64,000 bases of DNA. Origin: Prionace glauca (lineage: Eukaryota; Chordata; Chondrichthyes; Carcharhiniformes; Carcharhinidae). Of the stretch, positions 11,455 to 22,400 are shown piece by piece. The notes below the pieces were generated by a model. The model did no database searches. It had not been told where the DNA came from and worked only from the letters and a program-made list of their open reading frames with translations. Both the position numbers and the translations under genes were made by a program. Where the stretch lies: positions 99,903,789 through 99,967,788 of the forward strand of contig CM075732.1 in the NCBI GenBank assembly GCA_037974335.1. Reading direction: 5' to 3'. Position 1 is the stretch's first letter. Every line of letters begins with the position of its first letter.

Positions 11455-13700
11455 ACACTACAGCCCTTCTTGGCTGTGCCAAATCATTTTTCTGCCTAGT
11501 CCCACTGACCTGTACCTGGACCATATCCCTCCACACCCCTCTCACCCATGTACCTGTCCAAGTTTTTCTTAAATGTTAAAAGTGACCCCGCATTTACCAC
11601 TTTATCCGGCAGCTCATTCCACACTCCCACCATACTCTGTGTGAAGATGCTCTCCTAATATTCCCTTTAAACCTTTCCCCCTTAACCCATATCCTCTAGT
11701 TGTTTTTCCTCCCCTAGCCTCAGTGGAAAAAGCCTGCTTGCATTCACTCTATCTATACCCATCATAACTTTATACACCTCTATCAAATCTCCCCTCATTC
11801 TTCTACGCTCCAGGGAATAAAGTCCTAACCTATTCAACCTTTCTCTGTAACTCAGTTTCTCAAGTCCCGGCAACATCCTTGTAAACCTTCTCTGCATTCT
11901 TTCAACCTTATTAATATCCTTCCTGTAATTAGGTGGCCAAAACTGCTCACAATGCTCTAAATTCAGCCTCACCAATGTCTTATACAACCTCACCCGAACA
12001 TTCCAACTCTTATACTCAATCCTCTGATTTATAAAGGCCAATGTTCCAAAATCACTCTTTATGACCCCCAACTACCTGTGATGCCACTTTTAGGGAATTA
12101 TGTCCCTGTATTCCCAGATCCCTCTGTTCTACTGCACTCCTCAGTGTCCTCCCATTTACCTTGTATGTTCTAGCTTGGTTTGTCCTTCCAAAGTGTAATA
12201 CCTCACACTTGTCTGCGTTAAATTCCTCAACTATTTTTATCCCATTTTTCTAGCTGGTCCAAATCCCTCTGCAAGCTTTGAAAACCTTCCTCACAGTCCA
12301 CTACACCTACAACCGTTGTATCATCGGCAAATTTGCTGATCCAATTTACCCTATTATCATCCAGATCATCGGTATAGAAGACAAACAGCAATGGGCCCAG
12401 CACTGATCCCTGTGGCACACCACTAGTCACAGGACTCCACTCAGAGAAGCAATCCTCCACTACCACTCGCTGGCTTCTTCCAATAAGCCAATATCTAATC
12501 TAATTTACTACCTCTCCATGTATACCTAGTGACTGAACCTTCCTAACTAACCTCTCATGCGGGACCTTGTCAAAGGCCTTACTGAAGTCCATGTAAACAA
12601 CATCCACTGCCTTCCCTTCATCCACTTTCCTGGTAACCTCCTCAAAAAACTCCAATAGATTGATGAAACATGACCTACCACGTACAAAATCATGTTGACT
12701 CTCCCTAATAAGTCCCTGTCCATCCAAGTATTGCAACATAGAACATAGAGCAGAGAAAAACTACAGCACAAACAGGCCTTTGGCCAAAAGTTGCGCCGAA
12801 CATATCCCATATTTGTAGATCCTATCTCTTAGTACTGCTTCCAATAATTTTCCTACGACTGACGTCAAACTTACCAGCCTATAATTTCTCGGATTACTTT
12901 TTGAGCCTTTTTTAAACAATGGAACAACATGAGCTATCCTCCAATCATCCGGCACCTCATCCGTGGATACCGACATTTTAAATATATCTGCCAGATCCCT
13001 GCAATTTCAACACTAGTCTCCTTCAGGGTCTGAGGGAGTACCCTGTCCGATCCTGGGAATTTATCTACTCTGATTTGCCTCAAGACAGTAAGCACCTCCT
13101 CCCCTTTAATCTGTTTTGGTTTCATGACCTCCCTACTTGTTTGCCTTATTTCCGTAGACCCCATGCCAGTTTCCTTAGTAAATACAGATACAAAAAACCC
13201 ATTTAATATCTCCCCCATTTCTTTTGGTTCCAGACAATGCTGAACACTCTGATCTTCAAGAGGACCAATTTTATCCCTTACTATCCTTTTGCTCTTAATA
13301 TACCTGTAGAAGCTCTTAGGATTACCCTTCACCTTGACTGCCAAAGCACCCTTATGTTTTCTTTCAGCCCTCCTGATTTCCTTCTTAAATAGTTTCTTGC
13401 ATTTTTTAAACTCCTCGAGTGTCTTATTTGTTCCCTGTTGCCGATTCATGTCATACATCTCTCTCTTCTTCTTTATCAGAGTTCCAATATCCCTCGAGAA
13501 CCAAGGTTCCTTATTCTTATTTACTTTGCCTTTAATCCTGACAGGAACATACAAACTCTGCACTCTCAAAATTTCTCCTTTGAACGCCTCCCACTTACCA
13601 ATCATATCCTTGCCAAAGAACAGCCTGTCCCAATCCACTCTTTTTAGATCCTTTCTCATTTCTTCAAATTTGACACATTCAAAATCACTGGAGGTCTGAC
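11455..13700 (-). mobile_element. CR1 LINE RT region with nested CR1 stub
   Basis: The minus strand encodes, in order from 13,659: [60 protein letters not shown], then [64 protein letters not shown] and the C-terminal [19 protein letters not shown]. It is broken by frameshifts. A 3' stub of another CR1 (about 12,735-12,810) is inserted in the RT. The copy in the duplicate at 39,858 has lost about 1.4 kb of the middle. Confidence 0.9.
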
Positions 13701-13880
13701 AGAGAGATCAGGACAAACTACTCCCATTGTGAAAGGATTGAGAACCACAGGGACTCAAAATAAAGAAATTTATCAAAGCGAAATTAAGAAAAACATTTTC
13801 ACACAGCGAGTGGTTAGGATCCGGAATGCACTGTCTGAGAGTGTGGTGGAGACAGATTCACACAGCGAGTGGTTTGGGTC
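13700..13880 (+). mobile_element. CR1 LINE C-terminal scrap
   Basis: A plus-strand fragment with [20 protein letters not shown]. Here the 59-bp stretch around it occurs about one and a half times. In the duplicate (40,833-41,325) it is amplified. Confidence 0.75.
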
Positions 13881-13881
13881 C

Positions 13882-14486
13882 AGGACAGATAGTGAGATTT
13901 TACAAGCCCGACTTCTTGCCTTCAAACAAACGCACAACCTCAAACAGACAAGTGTCCACAGCAAACTACCCAGCCTTCAGGAGAACAGTGACCACGACAC
14001 CACACAACCCTGCCATGGCAACCTCTGCCAGACATGCTGGATGCTCGACATGGATGCCATCATCTCATGTGAGAACACAATCCACCAGGTACACGATATA
14101 AACACTTGCAACTCAGACAATGTTGTCTACCTGATCAGCTGCAGGAAAGGATGTCCCGAGGCATGGTACATTGGGGAGACCAATGCAAACGCTATGACAA
14201 CAGATGAATGACCATCGCTCGACAATCACCAGGCAAGACTGTTCTCTTCCTGTTGGGGAACACTTCAGCAGTCACGGGCATTCGGCCTCTGATCTTCGTG
14301 TAAACGTTCTCAAGGTGACCTTCACGACACACAAAAGTGCAGAATTGCTGAGCAGAGACTGATTGCCAAGTTCCGCACACATCAGCACAGTCTCAACCAG
14401 GACCTGGAGTTCATGTCACTCTATCTGTAACCCCCACGACTTACCTGGGTTTGCAAAATAACAACAACTGTCCTGATGGAGACAGT
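13882..14486 (+). mobile_element. Penelope-like element, GIY-YIG endonuclease part
   Basis: The frame carries [20 protein letters not shown], the GIY-YIG core, preceded by a Cys-rich stretch (CHGNLCQTCWM) and followed by the conserved DLRVNVLQ...[10 protein letters not shown] type tail. This combination is typical of Penelope-like retroelements. It is a broken fossil fragment, cut off at 14,486 where CR1 sequence begins. Confidence 0.8.
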
Positions 14487-15995
14487 TGGAAGATTGGAGG
14501 ATTGCGGATGTGGTTCCTATTTTCAATAAGGGAACAGAGATAGACCAGGAAATTACCGCCCGGTGAGTCTGACCTCAGTGGTTGGTAAGCTGATGGAGAG
14601 GCTTCTGAGGGATAAGGTTTACGAGCATTTGGAGAGGTTTGGCATGACAGAAATACTCAGCATGGATTTGTCAAGGGCAGGTTGTGCCTTACGTGCCTAG
14701 TTGAGTTCTTCGAAAATGTGACTGAACACATTGATGAAGGAAGTGCCGTGGACGTAGTGTACATGGACTTCAGCAAGGCGTTTGATAAGGTCCCCCATGC
14801 AAGACTTCTTGAGAAGGTGAGAGGGCATGGGATCCAAGGGCCTTAGGCCTTGTGGATCCAGAACTGGCTTGCCTGCAGAAGGCAGAGAGTGGTTGTGGAT
14901 GGGTCTTTTTAGGAATGGAGGTCAGTCACCAGTGGGGTGCCCCAGGGATCTGTTGGCGGTTGGTGACTAGTAGAGTGCCCCAGGGGTCGGTGCTGGGGCC
15001 TCAGCTATTTACCATTTATATAGATGATCTGGAGGAGGGAACCGAGTGCAGGGTGTCGAAATTTGCTGATGACACCAAGATTGGTGGAATGGCAAATTGT
15101 GCGGAAGGTGTGGAGAGTCTGCAGAAGGATCTAGATAGGCTGGGCGAATGGGCCAGGAAATGGCAAATGGAATTTAATGTTGACAAGTGCGAGCTGGTCC
15201 ACTTTGGTAGGAAGAATGGTAGGAAGGATTATTACTTACGTGACGAAAAACTGCAGCAGGCGACGGTGCAGAGGGACCTCGGGGTCCTTGTGCATGAGTC
15301 GCAAAAACCCAGCTTGCAGGTGCAGCAGGTGGTTAGGAAGGCGAATAGGATGCTGGCCTTCATAGCGAGGGGGATTGAATATAAAAGTAGGGAGGTCTTG
15401 CTGCAGCTGTATAGCGCATTGGTGAGGCCGCAGCTGGAGTACTGTGTGCAGTTTTGGGCGCCGCACCTGCGCAAGGATATTTTGGCCCTGGAGGGAGTGC
15501 AGAGGAAGTTTACTAGGCTGATACCGGAGTTGAGGGGATTGAACTATGAGGAGAGGCTGAATAAACTAGGCTTGTACTCGTTAGAGTTTAGAAGAATGAG
15601 GGGAGATCTCATTGAGACGTATAAGATGATGAATGGGATGGATAGGATCGAGGTGGAGAGACTCTTCCCGCTCAAAAAAGACAGTAGGACTAGGGGGCAC
15701 AGCCTCAAGATAAAGGGGAGGCGGTTTAGAACAGAGTTGAGGAGGAACTTCTTCACTCAAAGGGTGGTGAATCTCTGGAATTCTCTGCCCGTTGAAGTGG
15801 TGGAGGCTGCCTCGCTAAATATTTTTAAGAAGCGGGTTGATGGGTTCTTGATAAGATAGGGGATTAAGGGTTATGGGGAGAGGGCGGGAATGTGGAACTG
15901 AGCCACGACAGATCAGCCATGATCTTATTGAATGGCGGGGCAGGCTCGAAGGGCCAGATGGCCTACTCCTGCTCCTATTTCTTATGTTCTTATGT
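14487..15995 (+). mobile_element. CR1 LINE, chimeric or nested
   Basis: 14,487-14,951 is an older, frame-broken RT part (WRIADVVP, MDFSKAF-like) that stops at the GVPQGSV motif. From 14,952 a different, younger subfamily restarts just upstream of the same motif ([18 protein letters not shown]) and is open to 15,859: [68 protein letters not shown]. It ends in TTATGTTC repeats at 15,995. This is either a template-switch product or an insertion into an older copy. Confidence 0.88.
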
Positions 15996-16665
15996 TACCA
16001 TTGACCAGAAACTGAACTGGACTAGCCCTGTGAAAGCTATGGTTACAAGAGCAGGTCAGAGACTGGGAATCCTGCAGAGGGTAACTCACCTCCTGACTGC
16101 CCAAAGTCTGTCCACCACCTACAAGGTACAAGTCAGGAATGGAATGGAATACTCTCCACTTGCCTGGATGAGTGCAGCTCCAATAACACTCAAGAAGCTT
16201 GACACCATCCAGAATAAAGCCAATGTATTTGATTGGGACACCACCCATCACATTAAACATTCACTCCCACCACCATGGACACACAGTGACAGCCGTGTAT
16301 CCCATCTACAAGATGCACTGCAGGAACTCACCAAGGCTCCTTTAACAGAACCTTCTAAACCCATAACCTCTACCATTTCTGCTCTCTGTGACTCTACAAC
16401 TCGATGACTTTGACTGTAAAAGGACAAGGGCAGCAGGCACATGGGGAACATCACCACCTGGAGGCTTCTCTCCCAGTCACTCACCATCCTGACTTGGAAA
16501 TATATCACCGTTCCTTCACTGTCACTGGGTCAGAATCCTGGAATTTCCAATCCTGACAGCACTGTGGATGTACCTACACCACATGGGCTGCAACAGATCA
16601 AGAGGTTGTTTCATCACCACCTTCTGAAGGGTAACTAGGGATGGACCCTAACCAGTAATGCCCAC
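15996..16665 (+). mobile_element. Second LINE family, C-terminal part
   Basis: Encodes [33 protein letters not shown] and [20 protein letters not shown], the post-RT segment of a non-CR1 LINE also found at 22,925-23,755 (minus) and 44,190-45,187 (plus). It begins abruptly after the CR1 tail and ends near 'aactagggatgga'. Clade not settled (Jockey/L2-type guess). Confidence 0.7.
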
Positions 16666-16822
16666 CAAGAATGAATATAAAACAGAAACAGCTGGAGACA
16701 GCACTCTGACAAAAAGCTGAGTAAATAAAGGAGAGGGAGAAAGATTAGAAACAAACAGAAACAGAGAAACACAGAAAATGTCAAAGGATTGAAGACTGAG
16801 AAATCAGGAGCGATGGACAATT

Positions 16823-16828
16823 TTTATT
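16823..16828 (-). promoter_or_regulatory. AATAAA just past the V exon
   Basis: AATAAA on the minus strand lies about 80 bases past the stop (16,906) reached if the V exon is read through its donor. It could serve an unspliced, secreted form. The same signal is conserved in the duplicate at 45,344-45,349. Confidence 0.35.
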
Positions 16829-16976
16829 CTTTGATAAAACTGCATGAGATCACCCAGTCTATTTTTCTAATGTGTTCCCTTTACCCCAGGGGTTTGTGAT
16901 ATTTCTCACATACTCACTTCCCACACAGTTACAAGTGGTGATGACTTCAGGAGATTGTTATGTAAACTGGACTTAC

Positions 16977-17321
16977 TGGTTACATTCAGCTGTGTCCCAT
17001 TGCCACTGATATCTCCCCACACTGAGCAGTAATAGACGGCAGTGTCACTGGGCTGCACCATGGTGATTGTCAGAATGAAGCTGTTATTGGAGGTGTGTCT
17101 GGAAGGCTGGAATCGCTCAGTGAAACCTGGGCTCCGGGTTATGTTATTCCCTGTATCCTGTGTTAAAACTCTCTCCCTATCTTTCCCAGGTAGCTCCCGG
17201 GACCAGTGAACATCAGTGTGTGTCACTGTGGCGTTCCTCACGGTGCACTGTAACCGTGCAGTCTGACCCTCTGTGACACGTTCCACACTCGGAGACTGGA
17301 TAAGGAATGGAACATTCATAC
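16977..17321 (-). CDS. Gene A V exon, VJ-type Ig domain (NKp30-like)
   Basis: A 345-nt exon bounded by TTTAAAG acceptor and A|GTAAGT donor, phases 1-1, the usual Ig-domain layout. The domain has Cys at about residue 26 (RLQC), Trp at 40 (VHW), DTAVYYC at 93-99 and a built-in J-like strand [10 protein letters not shown] germline-joined V+J is the hallmark of NKp30/NCR3-type receptors, which are known as a multigene family in sharks. The likely role is a surface ligand-binding domain. The signal exon at 20,294-20,345 is in phase. No transmembrane exon was found downstream, so gene A may be decaying, secreted, or completed by exons not recognised. It is nearly identical to 45,498-45,842. Exact orthology to NCR3 is inferred. 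Confidence 0.88.
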
Positions 17322-17340
17322 CTTTAAACAGAGGGAAAAC

Positions 17341-17555
17341 AAATCAGTGAGTGACAGAAATCAGAGAGTGACAGAAATCAGTGAGTGACAGAAATCAGTG
17401 AGTGACAAAAATCAGTCAGTGACAGAAATCAGTGAGAGACAGAAATCAGTAAGTGACAGAAATCAGTGAGAGACAGAAATCAGTGAGTGACAGAAATCAG
17501 TGAGAGACAGAAATCAGTGAGAGACAGAAATCAGTGAGAGACAGAAATCAGTGAG
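17341..17555. repeat. 17-bp minisatellite
   Basis: About 12 copies of AAATCAGTGAGTGACAG and close variants, lying in the gene A intron right upstream of the V exon acceptor. Confidence 0.93.
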
Positions 17556-17689
17556 TTAAATTCTGATCTGAAGGTTTGAAATTCCTGTGAGTACTTAAAG
17601 GGACAGTCCAGGCAGTAGAGTTTCTGTGTTAAAGGGTGGGAACAGGTTCTAAGGTTGACCTTGCTGTGTTAGTTTGTTATTGCTCTATA

Positions 17690-17985
17690 TACAAAGAACA
17701 AATAACAAAATCAGCCCGGGAAACAGGCCCTTCGGCCCAACGAGCCCGCGCCGCCATTTTAACATGACCAGTCCTCCCTCCACCCATGACCTTTATCTGT
17801 GGTTGTGGCATTCCACATTGAGGGAAAACTAATTTACGGACAATTTATTACCTCCAATCAGACTAACAGCACATCTTTGGGGTGTGGGAGAAAACCGGGG
17901 CACCCGGAGAAAACCCACGCAAGCACGGGCACGATACAACGATCCTGGGGGTTACAGTGTGCTGACCTCAGCAATACAGATGTGT
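17690..17985 (-). mobile_element. tRNA-type SINE
   Basis: Minus-strand body 'ccgggtgccccggttttctcccacacccc' and tail with 'gggccgaagggcctgtttcc'; head truncated. Lies in the gene A first intron. Confidence 0.7.
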
Positions 17986-18449
17986 TGATCTAACAGTGAA
18001 ATACAATGTTGTCCTCACACTGTGGAACAGCTCTCTCAGACAAAGCTACCCCTCCCAGATTTTAGGTGGAATTCTCCGGTCCCACCCGCGGAGAGTTTGG
18101 TGACGTCGGAAACAGGAGGGAAAAAGTCGGAATCCCACCAGGATTGAATAAGTTTGTAATCCTCCTAAAGACGGGGTTAAGGCGGGGTGAAAAAGTTAGA
18201 AAGATAAAGTGTCTCTCTGTCCCTCTGCAGCGAATTCCCACTTTGATCCAAATTCTCCAATACACTCAGTGTGGGCACTGGGAAAAGTCCTTTTCTTATT
18301 CAGAGCTGTGAAAGAGGCCTCACACTGACCTCTCAGCCCTGCAATCCAGGCTCAGGTTTTGCCCCACTATCTGTCAGGCTCCTTCCCCAAGGGTCTCCAG
18401 CTTCAGCCCCTGTTGCTGGTTTGTGCTCCCAGCACCCAGTCAGTCTGGG

Positions 18450-18600
18450 TGGGGTTTGTGTGGATTTAGTAATGAATAATCAGACAGGTTTAATTCAGAA
18501 TCTGTCTGGAAGGGGACATTTAGCAAACAGTGATCATAACATGGGAGAGTTTGACATTAAGTTTCAGACAGAGAAAGATCACTCACAAACAGAGCTTTGA
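18450..18600 (+). mobile_element. CR1-type endonuclease fragment
   Basis: Reads LVMNNQTGLIQNLSGRGHLA then NSDHNMGEF, matching the SDHxMVEF end of the CR1 endonuclease domain. Bases 17,986-18,449 hold nothing recognised apart from generic intron sequence. Confidence 0.6.
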
Positions 18601-18609
18601 AACTGAGGA

Positions 18610-18930
18610 AAGGCTGCCTTTGCAGGAAAGAGGCCATTTGGCCCATCAACACTGCACTGACTCCTCAACAGAGCATCTTATCCAGGCCCTATCCCTGTTA
18701 CACCACATATTTGCCCTGCTAATCATCCTGACACTAAGGGGCAATTTCCCACGGCCGATCCACCTAACCCGCACATCTTTGGACTGTGAGAGGGAACCAG
18801 AGCACCCGGAGCAAACCCACACAGACATGGGGAGAATGTGCAAACTCCACACAGTTACTGAAGTTTGGAATTGAACTCAGGCCCTGACACTGTGAGGCAG
18901 CAGTGCGAACCTCTGCGCCACCGTAGCAGC
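18610..18930 (-). mobile_element. tRNA-headed SINE, nearly complete
   Basis: The head at the right end on the minus strand (GTGGCGCAGAGGTTCGCACT) is followed by the body 'ttctccccatgtctgtgtgggtttgctccgggtgctc' and a tail near 18,610. Bases 18,931-19,317 hold no recognised feature. Confidence 0.75.
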
Positions 18931-19317
18931 AACAGGAAAGGAAAATATTCTGGGGTAACTCCAAATCCTTGAGAAATTGCAATGGAACACAAGAACTGGG
19001 ACAGGGGCAACAATCAGACCTATTGACACAAAACAAGATCTCGGTCAGAGCAGTTCTGGGGGCAACAGAGAATGAGCTGGTTAGAGACACAGTGAAGTTC
19101 CCCAGACAAAGGAAGAAGGATTGAACATGATGCTGTGGTATTATCACTGAACGGTGAGGGAAAGACACCTCAGACATTACAACCTGCAATTCACTTGTCA
19201 TGGTGTTGAGGTTCGGGTGTAACTGGTGATTTTGTGGATTTGATGACAGGATGTGGCTTGTTGCTGTGTCCTAGTTATACTCTCATTTCCCATCTGATCT
19301 GAAACCTCTGTCTCGGC

Positions 19318-19460
19318 CTCTTCGGAATGTGGGAGGAAACCAGAATCCTCGGAGGAAACCCACATAGACATGGGGAGAACATGCAAACTCCAGACACGCA
19401 AGTTTGGAATTGAACCCGGGTCCCTGGCACTGTGAGGCAGCAGTGCTAACTACTGTTGGG
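19318..19460 (-). mobile_element. tRNA-type SINE fragment
   Basis: Minus strand 'gttagcactgctgcctcacagtgccagggacccgggttcaattcc' then 'catgttctccccatgtctatgtgggtttcctccgaggattctgg'. Abuts a Penelope-like tail at 19,462. Confidence 0.75.
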
Positions 19461-19461
19461 T

Positions 19462-19830
19462 TCATGTCGCACTATCTGTAACCCCCGTGACTTGCCTGGG
19501 TTTGCAAAATCTCACTTACTGTACTGTCTGGAGACAATACACATCTCTTTAAACTGTGATCAGTGCTCCTTCCACTCACATTATCAGCCACTTTAAGACT
19601 TGAACAGCAGGTAAGGATTCGCATTCTAATCAGTAATCTCTAAACTGTCTGTGCTTTATATGCTCTGTCTGAGGCCAGAACTCTCCATTCACCTGACGAA
19701 GAGGGTAACCTCGAAAGCTTGTGAGAATATTATCAAATAAATCGGTTGGACTAAAACCTGGTGTTGTCAGACTTTTTACTGTGTTTACGCCAGTCCAACG
19801 CCAGCACACCCACATCATGACCACCGTAGC
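19462..19830 (+). mobile_element. Penelope-like element 3' region
   Basis: Starts at 'gggttcatgtcgcactatctgtaacccccgtgac' and ends in 'aaataaatcggttggactaaaacctggtgttgtcagac'. Same 3' region as both arms at 30,175-31,215. Fossil fragment without coding capacity. Confidence 0.75.
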
Positions 19831-19867
19831 AGCAACAGGAAAGGAAAATATCCCGGGGTAACACAAA

Positions 19868-20045
19868 ATCTTTGAAAAAGTAAGAAATAATATGATAGGC
19901 ATTATGGAGACAAGGGTGCTGGGGGACCAATGCTGGGGACTGAATATTCAAGGACAGTCAACATTTCGGAAGTTCAGGAAAAAGAGTAACGGGAGGTGGG
20001 GTAATGTGCTTGTGGTGTGGGGGGTGGCACAAAATAAAAGTCAAA
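19868..20045 (+). mobile_element. CR1-type endonuclease fragment
   Basis: METRVLGDQCWGLNIQGQST aligns by eye with ETWFQGDQDWELNIQGYQAF of the CR1 copy at 62,340. Confidence 0.7.
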
Positions 20046-20293
20046 CCCATTGTCCCATTAAACTGGAAAGAATGGTGGAACACTCAGTTCTGTGACCCGT
20101 GTTCCCAGCCTGTGTAATTCTGTGTCAGATACACTAAACTATCTCAATACAATGATCAATCTCCAGTTCAGAATGTTCTAACTGTAGAATCCACACACAA
20201 TACAGGAGCTGACACACACAGCAGCACAAACCAGGGAGAGTTATTTTAATCACAAGTGAAACTTCTCCAAACCAAACCATAACTTGTACTTAC

Positions 20294-20345
20294 CCCCAGA
20301 AACACAGAGGGACAGAGTCAGAACAAAAAGAGTTTTACTGATCAT
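20294..20345 (-). CDS. Gene A signal-peptide exon
   Basis: The 52-nt exon starts at ATG (20,345) and encodes MISKTLFVLTLSLCVSG plus one base. A strong donor GG|GTAAGT follows (20,293). The core LFVLTLSLCV is a typical secretory signal. The phase 1 end joins in frame to the V exon at 17,321 (giving Gly-Met-Asn-Val). Signal plus V-domain with a phase 1 intron is the standard IgSF gene start. The intron is about 3 kb. Confidence 0.8.
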
Positions 20346-20469
20346 CTCGACAGAGTGACAATCCTGTTTCTCCACACCGTTTATTGTATGTCCAGTAAAC
20401 ACATTGAAACACAAAGTGTCCCAACAAATGCAGCTGGTTTAATATCCTTTTCTTCACCAGCGAATGAAG

Positions 20470-20515
20470 TTAAAGAGCAGATAAAGAGGAAGCGGTGACA
20501 TTGAGCCAATGGCTA
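20470..20515 (-). promoter_or_regulatory. Gene A promoter motifs (PU.1/ETS-like, CCAAT)
   Basis: About 140-165 bases upstream of the ATG lie AAAGAGGAAGCGG (20,483-20,495), a PU.1/ETS-type site, and GCCAAT (20,505-20,510). The distance and motif pair suit a leukocyte promoter. Motif-level inference only. Confidence 0.4.
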
Positions 20516-20689
20516 ATCCCCTTCCTGGGTGGAACTGTTATAAGTGACATTTATCATTTGTTGAGTGAAGCTCCGCACAATAAACTGGTTTAAGATGAAG
20601 AGTTCACACAGTGAGGGAGACAATAGCTGCAGAAATGTAGATAGTTGGAACATTTATTCAAAATCACCGGAACCAAATCCTCTTTCCCT

Positions 20690-20780
20690 TGGTAACAACA
20701 ACCAGCATTTATATAGCCCCTTAAACATAGAAAATCCTCAAAGAATTGTCCACAGGAGAGAAAATAAACTAAATTTACAT
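20690..20780 (-). mobile_element. L2/V-SINE-type 3' tail
   Basis: Minus strand 'ggggctatataaatgctggttgttg' is the terminal stem-loop wording of L2-mobilised repeats. Body not recognisable. Confidence 0.5.
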
Positions 20781-22134
20781 CAAAGCAAAAAAACGAGAAA
20801 TGAGGAACAAATAACCAGAAACTCGATCCTGGGCAGAGTGTTACAGAGGAGCAAAAACTGACAACATTTGGCCTGATTGGAACCTGCCCAACACCCCCTG
20901 GACCTCCATCCCCACCCTGCACCTCCCCCCCAGCCTCCCCGACCCCCACTCCCACCCCGGTTCGAACAGCAGCGTGTGTTTAACCCACACCCATTCACCG
21001 CGATGGAAGCAGAACATTCACTTTTGCTGGCTGCTCATTGCCGTGGTTTCTGTGGTCAGCCTGCTCTAACTGTGCTGTTCATTGGCTCCTCACATCAGCT
21101 GGAGCCTGACATCCAGAGTATTTAGTACCACTTAAAGCTCAACTATAGGAGCATTGCCACTGCTGGTGATGCTGGGATCATTCACAATACTCTGCAATGT
21201 AGGGCCCACCCTGGGGGGGAGGGGAGAGAAACAGGGGGAGACACACGGAAACTACAGACCCCAACTGGACCCCGAGAGAGTTTTGACGTGAGCCAGTGGG
21301 TTGACGAGAGAGGGATGTAAGGGGATGTTTGTGAATGGAGAAAAGATGGAAAGAGCTTCCTTTGCCTTCCAGGATGATGCTGGAGTAGTGAATGGTTTTG
21401 GGAGGGGATAGCAGGGCCTGATGGTGCCTGAGTGGCCCATCCAATGATGCCAATGATTGGTGAAACCAGTTGTAGCCATTGCTCTCTGTGAGCCTTGGAT
21501 TGAAGGGAGTGAGGTGGGTTCATCCCAAGGGGAATAGCCATGGGGAGAGAGAGGATTTTACTGATGACAATGGCCTCAAAGGTGGGACTGAAAGTGTGAT
21601 TGAGCAGAACAGTGGCTCCAAATGGAGAGGCAAAGGCTGGCCCACTAAGTGTCTGAAAGCTCCTTTAGAAATTACTGACAGATTTTAGGAATTATACCGG
21701 AATCCAAACCATTCTTTAAGTTGAATAGAGTTCAGATCCCGGCCAATCAGGATCCAATGGGAATGCTGCAACAGTCTAATGGGGCTGAATGTCCGTAAAA
21801 TACACACGTTTCTATACAGCAAATACACCTGTAATCTGCTTCACCCTGAACTCAATATTATTAAGAATAAATCCAGGCTGATGATCAGTGAACTGGATAT
21901 TTAGTTGAAGATTGGTTTTATTCGTGAGTTGAAAAGAGTGAGAGAACACACAAACCACAGCTCCAACACCTTATTTTTGTTTGTCCATTTATCAGCCTCT
22001 ATCTTCACTCACACCACATTTCAAACCCATGGAAGGTCAAAATGCAAGAGCTGATTGACGGATTGGTGCAAACTCCGATCAACAACACCCTGCATTTGTG
22101 TAGCACCCTTATCTTCACAACTTAAACTTTAGCT
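20781..22134. other. No gene recognised
   Basis: Contains a pyrimidine-rich CACCCC stretch (20,876-20,960) and otherwise unassigned sequence. Short frames were judged chance. Confidence 0.4.
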
Positions 22135-22318
22135 TCTAATCTCTAAACTGTCTGTGCTTTATATGCTCTGTCTGAGGCCAAAACTCTCCATTCACCTGAC
22201 GAAGAGGGAGTCCCCTCGAAAGCTTGTGAGTTGACTATCAAATAAATCGGTTGGACTAAAACCTGGTGTTGTCAGGTTTTTACTGTGTTTACCCCAGTCC
22301 AACGCCGGCACATCCACA
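22135..22318 (+). mobile_element. Penelope-like element 3' end
   Basis: 'Ttcacctgacgaagagg...cgaaagcttgtgag...aataaatcggttggactaaaacctggtgttgtcagg'. Followed directly by a CR1 tail stub on the minus strand (22,318-22,400). Confidence 0.75.
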
Positions 22319-22400
22319 TAGAACATAGAACATTACAGCACAGAACAGGCCCTTCGGCCCACGATGTTGCGCCGACCAGTTAAAAAACAATGACCCTCTA
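22318..22400 (-). mobile_element. CR1 3' stub
   Basis: GAACATAGAACATTACAGCA and 'cccttcggcccacgatgttgcgccgacc' only. 22,401-22,924 has no recognised feature. Confidence 0.75.

Larger units (their letters stand above)
11455..17321. repeat. Segmental duplication, copy A
   Basis: This block is paralogous to 39,858-45,842. Both contain, in order, a minus CR1, a plus CR1 scrap, a Penelope-like endonuclease, a plus LINE and a minus V exon. The last 1.3 kb (15,996-17,321) aligns to 44,517-45,842 with a constant 28,521-base offset and about 1.5% mismatch by eye. Copy A has extra CR1 sequence at 14,487-15,995 and lacks the stretch matching about 41,932-44,516. Confidence 0.9.

Noticed and set aside
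13773-13964. Short minus-strand frames across the CR1/Penelope-like junctions
   Set aside because: Shadows of repeat sequence on the other strand.
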